Origin: Malus domestica
Lineage: Eukaryota; Streptophyta; Magnoliopsida; Rosales; Rosaceae
Length of the DNA stretch: 64,000 nt
Direction: 5' to 3'
Assembly: GCF_042453785.1 (NCBI RefSeq)
Contig: NC_091668.1
Coordinates: 14,730,501-14,794,500, forward strand
Both the position numbers and the translations under genes were made by a program. The notes under the pieces are model-generated. The model did no database searches. It was given only the letters and a program-made list of their open reading frames with translations, and was not told the DNA's origin. Positions 34,236 through 43,344 of this stretch are shown piece by piece (within the stretch, counting starts at the first letter, position 1; the number at the start of each line of letters is the position of its first letter).

Positions 34236-35024
34236 AAACAATATTCTCTAATATTTTCAAACTTTAAATACATCAAGTTTTTTTTCTATCACAACTTTAT
34301 ACTTAAAGTGAGGATTGTGAGACACTTTCATACTTTTGTTAGGCTTTCGTTAGAAGCTCCTTTAATACGTGACGTGGCATCCACTTAGAAAATGACTGGA
34401 CATCACGTGTCACTGTTGCTTCATGTGGACATCAAAAAATTAAAAATTAAAAAACAAAAAAAAATTAAAAATCAAACAGAGAAAAAAAAAATAGGAACAA
34501 TATCCTCCCTGGAATCTGTGTTGAAAATTAAAATCACCTGCATTCTCCTGGAGTTCCTCCCGCTTCTTTGTAGTACTAGGGTTTGGAAGTTTTTCATTCT
34601 GAGTTTTGAATTTTTGGAGTTCTGAGGTGGAGTTCTATGGGTTTGGTTGTTTATTATAGAGGAATTTGTTTGGGAATGAGGGTGGGGCTGAATTGGGGTT
34701 GAAAATGGTGTGACTAATGTGGTTTGCAGTTTACGGTGGGTGAGAGAGATGTGGCAGTGGGAAAGGCAGGAGGGAAGAGAGGTTGTTGCTATTTTCTTTT
34801 CTTTATTTTAGTTTTAATCTTTAATGTGCACATGTGCCCACAATGATACGTGGCATCCATTCATTGTCCACATAGGTGTTACGTCACACATTGACGGAGT
34901 TTTTTTTACGACAAGTCTATCAAAAGTATGAAAATGTCCCACAATTCTCACTCTAGGTATGAAATTGGGATAAAAAACTTGATGTATGAAAGTTTGAAAT
35001 CTTATTTCAAAATGAGAATTACCC
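34236..35024. mobile_element. Third inverted-repeat element, Mutator-like
   Basis: The arms at about 34245-34400 and 34845-35015 are diverged reverse complements sharing TACATCAAGTTTTTT, TTTCATACTTTTG and ACGTGGCATCCA words. No clear target duplication was found, and the left end is ill-defined. The middle (34490-34830) is not inverted and may be captured DNA. Confidence 0.5.
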
Positions 35025-36171
35025 TTGATATTATTTCAACTTTTAATTGCAAAACCTATTCTTGATTTGTCTCTTATTTTTTCAATTCAAATCTTACAAT
35101 TATATCTAAGCTAGCTTAAATTAATGTAAAACTAATTGTATTGTTTTTCTCTTTTGAATATTCTGATTCAACCGTAAAAAAATGTTGTAAAAGCTCGAAG
35201 AGCCATCGACACTTTATCCCATATTTTGGTTATAGATTGTTTTATTTGTTTATTTATAGGTTAGAGTTTTAAAATTTTTATGGTGTGTTGAATGTGTAAT
35301 TCTCTAAGCATTTGACAAAGTAAGATTTCAGATTACTCTCCTAAAACTCACATCAACTTTGTTGCGTTTCCACAACACCCTAAAGCTATTCTTTTATCAG
35401 GCAAGTCATTATTTCTAAAATTTGTGAATGAAAGTTCTTGAAATTTGTTGGTTTTTTTTATGATGGGTTTCTTTTGAATTTGGATTTCATATTTAGAGCA
35501 AAGATAAATTGGTTTCCTTTTTTCATTTTTCTCTTGACTAAGCTACAAGTTTTTTTTCCAAAAAAACAAACTAAGCTACAAGCCATTCGCGTTGTTTCGT
35601 GCATTGTTGTTTATTTTGATTTGGATCCATTTGTGCTTATTGTTCAGGTGGTTGTTTTTCAAGTATATCGATCAGTTCAAGTGGTTGTTTTTCAAGTATA
35701 ACGATCAGTTCTCTAGGTGCTTCTATGTGGAATACAAGAAATGTGGGGTTGACGTATAATGTCAGGCACTGTTTATATGATAAGTCCATGTCACCTAACC
35801 CTAGGGAGGTACGGCTAAAGGGGGCGCGGCAAGGAGTCTTTAAATACTTCGTGTGTTTCCTCTCAGAAAGATAATGCAAAGGTTGTTCATTTTAATTATC
35901 CACTAGGGAAAAGAGAGAAAAACTTTAAGCATTCTATATTGATCCAAGGGGCTAGCACATCAAATTTATCACTCCATCATTCGTTGCTAGATTTATCAGT
36001 ATAGATACACTTAAGAGTCTCAACATTTGGGGAGTTTTATGTGATCAATCATGAAGAGGAAGATTGCAAGCATATGGATCATCCAATTAAGTGACATGCA
36101 TGTAAATAGAGTTTATGAAGCTTCGCTTGATCACTCACTGAATTTCGTTTTTTTTTTCAAATTTTCGTTTT
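35025..36171. other. Intergenic DNA
   Basis: No gene seen. At about 35648-35711 a 32-bp unit containing GTGGTTGTTTTTCAAGTATA is repeated twice. Confidence 0.4.
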
Positions 36172-36385
36172 GATAACATGATTTTTTTTAGTGGATGCGG
36201 AAAGAAGAATTGTTTGGATCATTAATATCACGTTCAGATTTTTACGGTTAGTGAAAATATTGCTTGGAGTTTATAAGTCTTTAGAAACTATATAACATTG
36301 ACTCATATTTGTAAACATTGAAACGTGATATCAACGATATGAATCGAACATTTTTCTGCATCCGCTAAAAGATCTCATTTTAAAA
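36172..36385. repeat. Small inverted-repeat element
   Basis: The arms at about 36176-36230 and 36325-36383 share GTGGATGCGGAAA and its complement, and AATATCACG with CGTGATAT. Probably a MITE; no target duplication established. Confidence 0.45.
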
Positions 36386-36519
36386 AAATAAAATCTAAAA
36401 AATAAAATCCAGTGAGAAAAATAGAGCGTAGGGGTTAAATAAAAATCTAGAGTTTATGGATTATGATGTTGAATTTTAGGGTTGACTTGTTCACAAATTT
36501 GTAAAGCATGTCATTACGA

Positions 36520-36522
36520 ATG

Positions 36523-36558
<36 letters not shown>
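36520..36558. repeat. (TG)n(TA)n microsatellite
   Basis: A TG run passes directly into a TA run. Confidence 0.85.
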
Positions 36559-36559
<1 letters not shown>

Positions 36560-36626
36560 TTTTACATTTTTCATATTTCTACATTAATTACTATGAATTT
36601 TTATTAATTTTGTACTAAAACAAATA

Positions 36627-36994
36627 TGTAACATCCCACATCGTCCATGGGAGTGATCCTTAAATGTATATTCTCATCCTTACCTAGCACGAGGCATTTT
36701 GGAAGCTCACTGACTTCGGGTTCCATAGGAACTCTGAAGTTAAGTAAGAAGGAGGCTAGAGCACTCCCAAGATGAGTGACCCACTGGGAAGTTATTCGTG
36801 AGTTCCCAGAAACAAAACCGTAAGTGAATGGTAAGCCCGGCCAGAGCACTTCCAGGATGGGTGACCCACTGGGAAGTTGCTCGTGAGTTCCCAAAAATAA
36901 AACCGTGAGGGAATGGTAAGCCCAAAACGGACAATATCGTGCTACGGTGGTGGAATGGGTCCTGGATGTGGTGGACCCTGGTCGGGATGTGACA
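36627..36994 (+). repeat. Cassandra 5' LTR with internal duplication (368 bp)
   Basis: About 85 bp longer than the 3' LTR because the stretch from GAGCACT through GGTAAGCCC occurs twice (starting near 36759 and 36845). This repeats the 3' half of the 5S-like domain. Confidence 0.88.
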
Positions 36995-37062
36995 ATTGGT
37001 ATCAAAGTCAATCCTTGGCCGGAAGTGTGCCGACGAAGACGTCGGCCCCTAAGAGGGTGGAT

Positions 37063-37345
37063 TGTAACATCCCACATCGCCCATGGGAGTGATCCTTAAA
37101 TGTATATTTCCATCCCTACCTAGCACAAGGCCTTTTGGGAGCTCACTGGTTTCGGGTTCCGTAGGAACTCCGAAGTTAAGCGAGATGAAGGCCAGAGCAC
37201 TCCCAGGATGGGTGACCCACTGGGAAGTTGCTTGTGAGTTCCCAAAAACAAAACCTTGAGGGAATGGTAAGCCCAAAGTGGACAATATTGTGCTATAGTG
37301 GTGGAACGGACCCGGGATGTGGTGGACCCGGGCCAGGATGTGACA
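37063..37345 (+). repeat. Cassandra 3' LTR (283 bp)
   Basis: Single-copy 5S-like domain, without the duplication of the 5' LTR. Confidence 0.9.
37130..37228 (+). other. 5S-rRNA-like domain in the Cassandra LTR
   Basis: AACTCCGAAGTTAAGCG and AGGATGGGTGACCCACTGGG match the A-box/C-box promoter half and the 3' half of plant 5S rRNA. It is a retrotransposon-borne copy, not a ribosomal gene. Confidence 0.85.
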
Positions 37346-38021
37346 AAATAACACTATTCATGAGGGTTTGGAGGGTTTTAAAAATCTAAACAATAATGTA
37401 ACCATTATCTAAGCGTAGAGAATGCAATCATGTGGGTTTGCATTTCTTTTAACATTTTGCACACCTATACATTATTATTATGAAATTTTCTTTATTTTGA
37501 ACTCCAAAAAAAATACTTTTCATGAGGGTTTATTGGGTTTTAAAAATCCAAACGCTTAGTCAAAGCTTAAAGGATGCAATAACGAGCGTTTGCATATTTT
37601 TTTTGACATTTTTCACACTTGTTCAATATTATAAATTTATAATGTGTTATGGTTTTGGTACTTTTAATATGCTTTGAAATTTTAATCTCATTCAAAAAAG
37701 ACTACAGTGCATTGACGACGGTGCTGTGTGCAGATTGTTAGGGTTTGTTTTGGTTGTTTTGTTGGGCTCAAGTGTCTGTTTTAGGCTTTTACTTTGTTTT
37801 GTTGGAGATCCATTTCTCTTAGGAAGTTTTATTAACACTTCCGGTACTGTTCACTTTCAACGAAAAACCACATTTTTACCTTTCCTTGGTACTATTCACT
37901 ACACCTTTATTTGTCATATTTCATTAAAACTAAAGTTTTTTTAGACTTTTCGTTAGTTTTCTTTTTCTTTTTTCTTTTATGCTTATCATGTTTTTTGCCA
38001 TCCTCCTTGTATATTTGATGT
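37346..38021. other. Intergenic DNA with imperfect tandem repeat and MITE
   Basis: CATGAGGGTTT recurs at 37359 and 37521, marking an imperfect tandem unit of about 162 bp. The short repeat at 37824-37962 is listed separately. No gene. Confidence 0.5.
37824..37962 (+). repeat. Short dispersed repeat, copy 1
   Basis: Contains GGTACTGTTCACTTTCAACG and AAAAACCACATTTTTAC. It is a sibling of 49986-50140, which lies in an intron of the MATH gene. Common non-autonomous repeat; class not determined. Confidence 0.6.
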
Positions 38022-38805
38022 GTTGGTAAGGAAAGGGATCCTCTCAAGATCCTTTCCACCAATTCCTACCAATCAATAAATTCGGGTCTTTGAAATTTGA
38101 TTCAACGGTTAAAGTTATTATAATTTTTAAGACTAATTGGATTAATGGTCTCCGTGGTGAGAGGGTAATCGGAAGATAGTCCCCGTGGTGAAAAAATTCA
38201 GATTTAAACCCTCGTGGTGAACTTCGTTAGGATTTAAGTCCAAAATTAACATTTATGTGAACTCTCCGTTAACCCAAAATTAACAATCTCACCCTTCCCC
38301 CAAAGATTTCATTGGATTTTAAATTTTCTGGTCCAAAGCAGTATCACTTTTTGTGTTCTCTGGGTTAATTCAATCCGAGCAAGTTTTTAAATTTCAGCTC
38401 TTTCTCTAAGTAGGATACCCAAAAGAAAAAAAAAGGAGCTTTCTTTACGGTAAAACCAGAAAAATGAGCTTCCTTTCACGCTCAGGTGGCATCTGCGGCT
38501 GAGATTTGATATGGGTTGTGAAGTTTCAAGCTTTTGGCTCCAATCCCTTGTAATTTATTAACCTTTAGATTTTGTAAAGTTTGAGTAAGTTTATATTTAC
38601 CACCCAAAATTGTGGTTCTTTCTTATTTTTACAAATCCTGAAGGTTCTTTTACTGGAGAGAGGCTCCAACCACACCATCCTCAATCTGTAAGTTAGTTTT
38701 CACAACCAATATTTCGTTTTTCAGTATTTGAATGGAATCGTAGCATGGTTCAACGAATTCATAGCCTTGGATGAATGAGTTTTTTTCTCTTTTGGTTATG
38801 AAGGT

Positions 38806-39171
38806 TGTTGATGCACAAAACCGGAGGTCTTGGAACAACGTAAATCTAACCGTGAATCTACAGAAATGTAAATAACACAAGATGTATCGTGGTTCACCCC
38901 AAGATTTGGGCTACGTCCACACAGATTGTATTGTATTTCTCTGAGAAGTGAGGGGGAGAGAGTTCTGAGAGTGAGAGCTTTGAGAGGGGATGAGAGGATG
39001 AGAAGGCTCCAGAAATGGCCTCCCCTAATTGTGAGGGTGAGGAGTCTTTTTATAGAATAATGGCTCATCACTTATTACATATTTGCCCATTCCTTTATCA
39101 CATAATTACATTTAAGTCTCTCAAGTATTTGTACGAGATCTAAATACGAGGCCCTAAATATGGTATAAACA
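38806..39171 (-). repeat. LTR (3' LTR in element orientation), 366 bp
   Basis: Forward strand starts TGTTGATGCACAAAACCGG and ends GGTATAAACA; paired with 42000-42366. Confidence 0.88.
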
Positions 39172-40270
39172 GTAGTCCCCCAAGTCTTTAGTCAAGAGAG
39201 TTTTGTGGCTGGAGACTTGAAATTCAGTCCATGTGTGGGCCGAAGTAACTAGATGTTGTCTTAAACTGATGCTCAATATGAAGCAATGCTCAATCTGATA
39301 TGATGCTTAATTAGAAGTAGCACATGCTGTGAGGCTGCTTGGCTCGTGGCTTATGTTGCCTTGGTTGGCTCGGCTTGTGGCGTTAAAGGTGAGGGAGTCC
39401 CTTTTATAGAATAAGGGCTCGCTCCTCAATACATAAGTGATGGGCTAAGAGTTGATGCTTGCGGCGAGGTGGTTGCTCAGCTGGCGGCGTTGCTCTCTAA
39501 TGAAGGTGAGGGAGTCCCTTTTATAGAATAAAGGCTCGCTCCTCAAGACACAAGTGATGGGCTAAGTCCCCCAAGTATTTTTCATGAGGCCCAGTTGAGG
39601 CCCAATGTATGGTACATAATGTAGTCCCCAAGTCTTCGGTCAATAGAGTTTGTTGGCTGGAGACTTCAAATTGAATCCATGTATGGACCGAAGTGGCAAT
39701 TGTTTAAATGCGGTATTTGTATACCCTGTATTGAAGCTTTGTAGGTGAAGCTTTGCAAGTGAAGCTTTGAAGCTAGAGCTCTGTAAATGAAGCTTTCGAA
39801 GCTGGAGCTTTTATAAATGAAGTTTTTGAAGCTAGAGCTCTGTAAATGAAGCTTTTGAAGCTAGAGCTCTGTGAATAAAGCTTTTGAAGCTGATTGACAT
39901 GAGTGATGCTCATGAATGTTTATGTTGATTGACATGAGTGATGCTCATGAATGTTTATGTTGATTGACATGAGTGATGCTCATGGATGTTGTCATGCGTG
40001 ATGCTTATGAATGTTAACATGAGTGATGGTCATGAATGATGGTCATGAATGTTTATGTATGATTGTCATGAGTGATGCTCATAAATGTTTATGTATAAAT
40101 GACATGAGTAATGCTCATGTATAATTTGGAGTATTGGACGTACTTTTGATCACCTGGTTGGTGGCATGAAGGAGAGTACGGGTTGTACATTTCATCACCT
40201 GGTTGGTGGTAATAGTGGCAGGTTGTCGAATAATTTTGGAGTACTGGGCGTACTTTTGATCACCTGGTTG
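39172..40270 (-). repeat. Tandem-repeat-rich interior of the LTR element
   Basis: Several arrays follow one another. The block with GAGGGAGTCCCTTTTATAGA occurs twice (39390-39590). Units of about 28-30 bp with GAAGCTTTTGAAGCTAGAGC span 39735-39890. Units of about 35 bp with GACATGAGTGATGCTCATGA span 39893-40120. TTTTGATCACCTGGTTGGTG appears near 40144, 40190 and 40254. Confidence 0.75.
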
Positions 40271-40776
40271 GTGCTATTTTGGGCTTATGGGCCTTCGCCC
40301 TCCATAATAAATGGGCTTTGCCTTTTTGTTTTTTTTACCCTTTGATGGGGTTTATACAGATGTTTCCGAAAGATAGGAAAAATAAATTACATTATACAAA
40401 AACAAGAAAAGCAAATCACATCATTCTGGTGGGGTGTTTATTCTTTGCTTTTGCTTTCTCTTTTGCTTTTTTGCTTTCTCTTTTCTGCTTTGTTTTCCAC
40501 TGCTACTTTTCTTGATCTCCCCGCTCCTAATAGGGCTCACCTCTTTTCTGCTTTTCTCTTTCCCCCGCGTATCTCCAAAAACATAACCAAGGATGCTTTG
40601 CGAGCCTGTGGAACAGCAGAAGCAGATTTGCTTTTGCTTTTTCTTTTCACTTTCCTCTCTTTATGTCTCTAAGCTATCATGCATGTGCACCATGTACTAA
40701 AGTAGGTATTGGAAAAGAACAACGACATCCATGGAGAACGCCGGACCGAGATGCTGTTATCACCGAGCTATCATCC

Positions 40777-41313
40777 ATGGCTTCTTTCTCAATGCCCTTG
40801 CATTCTACACCAATTCCTAGCCTACCCACTTCTTCAATCTCTCCCATTTCCAAAACCCACTCCCAAATTTCCTTCATTCGAAATCCCAATCCTTGCTTTG
40901 CATCCAAAGCGTCATCGAACAAACCACAATTTGCAAGGCGAGACATTCTCATCGGAGGGCTAGGAATAAACGGCGGATCAAAGATGAGTGAAATCACAGG
41001 GAATTCCGGCGAATCGGCAACCGTCGAGACTACTCCAAACAGGGTCGTCGAACTCAGTGAGTTCTCGTTCACTCTGGACTCGGTTATCAGCATGATCGTG
41101 CCGCGGCCAAATAAGTCTAGGACCAAGGCGGAAAAGGGGGCGGAAGAGGAGGTGTTGGCGATTCAGGGCTTCAAGTTCGTAGCGGACGACATCGTGAAGT
41201 TCGACGTTCACGTGAATGACGACGAGGACACAATTTCGTCCAGTTTCAGCCCCGGCCTGAAGCGGGTCGAGCGGAAGAGGCCATTGAGAGTGGGGAGCTG
41301 CTTGATTTCTTGA
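40777..41313 (+). pseudogene. Polyphenol oxidase fragment with catalytic core deleted
   Basis: An open frame of 178 residues starts at ATG 40777 (an upstream in-frame ATG exists at 40663). Residues 1 to about 50 are Ser/Pro-rich, like a chloroplast transit peptide. RRDILIGGLG (about 54-63) matches the region after it in plant polyphenol oxidases. After about 35 residues the frame passes to SEFSFTLDSVISMIVPRPNK and FKFVADDIVKFDVHVNDDED, the PPO1_KFDV domain. The copper-binding tyrosinase domain and the DWL domain, some 350-400 residues, are absent, so it cannot oxidise phenols. It ends early at a stop inside the KFDV region. It lies inside the LTR pair, antisense to the element. Whether it is transcribed is unknown. 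Confidence 0.75.
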
Positions 41314-41629
41314 AGTAGGGATCTAATATCTCGAGCAGAGCAGATTCCTTCTTCTTTGAAGCTGAAGTATTGGGTTAAGTCAGACTCAGGGAGTCTTCAA
41401 CAAGCTTTTTTTTTTTTTCAAGTTCTAGTTGACGGAAAACATTCAACATTCCCTTTTTCTTTCTTCTCACCTCGGAACTGCGGCAGTTATGTGCTGAAGC
41501 CATACGAAGGGATACGAGTCGGGATCCTAAACAGGAGTTCGGTTGGGCTTGTCTGATATCCTTGGCCGTGAAACTGCGGTCCATGACTTCAGAGAGCGAG
41601 AGAGATTGCACGAGTGTAGATTTTGGGGG

Positions 41630-41836
41630 TTAGGGTTTTGATACTGATGAGTGCCCTTTCCTTGCCCCTTGAGCCGAACTCCACTGATTCGAGTTTTCGC
41701 GTTGTGGGTAGCTCTGACTCTGGTTAATCTGGTTAGGATATTCCCAATTAGGATAGTCCGAACCCTGATTTGGATATCCCCGATTGGGATAGCTCTGTGT
41801 GGTGTGCAAGAATGGCAGGTAAAGTGGTAATTGCAT
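41630..41836 (-). other. Short Gln/Tyr/Pro-rich ORF of the LTR element
   Basis: Read in the element's sense, after the primer site, it encodes a YPNRGYPNQ/YPNWEYPNQ repeated peptide of about 68 residues. It may be a gag relic or other captured DNA; no domain recognised. Confidence 0.3.
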
Positions 41837-41999
41837 TACCGAAGACAGTGAAGCAGCTCAATAGGACTGAGAGCTGCACAAACACTGCAGGAGAACCCAT
41901 GTTTTATTTCTTGAGTTTCTGCAGATTCACGGTAGATGTGAAAAAAATAAAAGAGAACCGACATAGCTTTTCGTGTCGTTTCCCACAGACGGTGCTAAA

Positions 42000-42366
42000 T
42001 GTTGATGCACAAAACCGGAGGTCTTGGAACAACGTAAATCCGACTGTGAATCTGCAGAAATGTAAACAACACAAGATGTATCGTGGTTCACCCCAAGGTT
42101 TGGGCTACGTCCACACTGATTGTATTGTATTTCTCTGAGAAGTGAGGGAGAGAGAGTTATGAGAGTGAGAGCTTTGAGAGGGAATGAGAGGGGTGAGAAG
42201 GCTCCATAAATGGCCTCCCCTAATTGTGAGGGTGAGGGGTCTTTTTATAGAATAAGGACTCCTCACTTATTACATATTTGCCCATTCCTTTATCACATAA
42301 TTACATTTAAGTTCCTCAAATATTTGTACAAGATCTAAATACGAGGCCCTAAATATGGTATAAACA
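42000..42366 (-). repeat. LTR (5' LTR in element orientation), 367 bp
   Basis: Partner of 38806-39171, ending GGTATAAACA and followed by the AAGGT duplication. Confidence 0.88.
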
Positions 42367-42607
42367 AAGGTTGAATGGGTTAAGAGACGGACGAGAAAGA
42401 TGTTAATTTTGGGCTTAAATTCTAACGGAGTTCACCGCGAGGGTTTAAATCCGAATTTTTTTACCACGGGGGCTATTAATCCAATTTAGCCAATTTTTAA
42501 AGGAGCTCTATGTTTTTAGCTGTTGGATTAAATTTCAATGCCCAAATTTGTTGATTGGTAGGATTTGGTGGAAGCGATCTGGAAATGATCCCTTTCCCGT
42601 TGGTAAT

Positions 42608-43344
42608 GAAATTACTTTTTTCCCAAAAAAAAAAAAAGATATGCTATCCACACATTCTATTTTACTTTTCATATACCCTTTGTTAATTTATGGTGTGTGA
42701 ATATCACACCTAAAAAAAAAAGAGTTTTTAGAACTGATGACTGCCCTAGAGCAGCAGGAACAAAACGGCTATGGCCGTAGCGGATCTTCCGCAGCACGTG
42801 CTGTAATAACCCCTGATTGGACCTACTGCCCACGTGGGCCCCATCGCACGTGCAAATACATCATCAGATCAACGGCCTTACACGTAGCGAAATAACACCT
42901 GGATGTAGACGATCAGAACTAGCCAAACCTTAAAGACGCAAAATTAGGAAAAAAGATAAAAAAAAAAAGGTGTGATATCCACACACAATTTTTTACTTCT
43001 TATACACCGTTTTAATTTTCGACCATCGGATCAGATGAATTGAAGACGATCAAATGACAAAAATTAACAAGAGGCATGTGAGAAGTAAAAAGGAATGTGT
43101 GGCTAGTACATAAAAAATAAAAAAAAAGGAAAGGGAAGGCAGAGCGACGGCGCAGGTTAACTACGATGCACCGCTTGTTGTCCAAAATGCCCTCCGTTCA
43201 TCTACTTCTTTGTTCTCCCAAAAAATTGATAAAAAATAAAAAATTGAATATAAAAACCAGAGAGTGAGGAGAGAGAAAGATAGAGAGAGAGAGAGAGAGA
43301 GGAGAAGAGAAACGCGAACGAAACGAAACGAAACGAAACCCCTA
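42608..43344 (+). promoter_or_regulatory. Promoter and 5' UTR of the MATH-domain gene
   Basis: Three CACGTG cores lie within 62 bp: CAGCACGTGCTG (42792-42803), GCCCACGTGGGC (42828-42839) and GCACGTGC (42846-42853). The first two are perfect 12-base palindromes (G-boxes, bZIP/bHLH sites). A TATAAAAA-like box is at about 43250. A GA-run (43263-43304) precedes the start codon. A small MITE-like inverted repeat with GTGATATCCACACA lies at about 42970-43110 and a shorter relative at about 42638-42717. Confidence 0.55.

Larger units (their letters stand above)
36627..37345 (+). mobile_element. Cassandra TRIM retrotransposon
   Basis: LTRs at 36627-36994 and 37063-37345 start TGTAACATCCCACATCG and end ATGTGACA. 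A primer site TTGGTATCAAAG (tRNA-Met type) follows the left LTR, and a purine tract AAGAGGGTGG precedes the right LTR, with only 68 bases between LTRs. Flanks AAATA (36622-36626 and 37346-37350) are a perfect 5-bp duplication. Both LTRs contain 5S-rRNA-like sequence, the hallmark of Cassandra. It encodes no protein. Confidence 0.93.
38806..42366 (-). mobile_element. Non-autonomous LTR retrotransposon carrying a PPO fragment (3561 bp)
   Basis: LTRs 38806-39171 and 42000-42366 run in direct orientation and are flanked by a perfect AAGGT duplication (38801-38805, 42367-42371). The element lies on the minus strand: read that way each LTR starts TGTTTATACC, the primer-site-like AGCACCGTCTGTGGGAA follows the right-hand LTR, and CTTGGGGGACTAC precedes the left-hand LTR. 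By eye the LTRs differ at about 21 of 366 positions. No pol domain is present. The interior carries tandem repeats and a polyphenol-oxidase ORF in plus orientation. Confidence 0.85.
38031..42598. mobile_element. Foldback element holding an LTR retrotransposon
   Basis: Outer arms 38031-38290 and 42385-42598 are reverse complements (GAAAGGGATC..., CACCAAATCCTACCAATCAA, TTAAACCCTCG words). Flanks GTTGGTAAG (38022-38030) and GTTGGTAAT (42599-42607) are a 9-bp duplication with one mismatch, Mutator-like. Without the inner insertion the element would be about 1.0 kb. Confidence 0.75.

Noticed and set aside
37130-37228. A 5S rRNA gene
   Set aside because: The 5S-like sequence lies inside LTRs of a TRIM with primer site, purine tract and target duplication; it is Cassandra, not ribosomal DNA.
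39735-40120. CRISPR-like array
   Set aside because: Units are contiguous degenerate tandem repeats without unique spacers, in a plant retrotransposon.
40663-40776. Upstream start for the PPO-like ORF
   Set aside because: The added 38 residues do not resemble a PPO transit peptide; the ATG at 40777 begins a typical MAS... start.
43264-43344. Longer N-terminus for the MATH protein
   Set aside because: The extension would start at GTG and translate the GA-rich 5' UTR; the first ATG is 43345.
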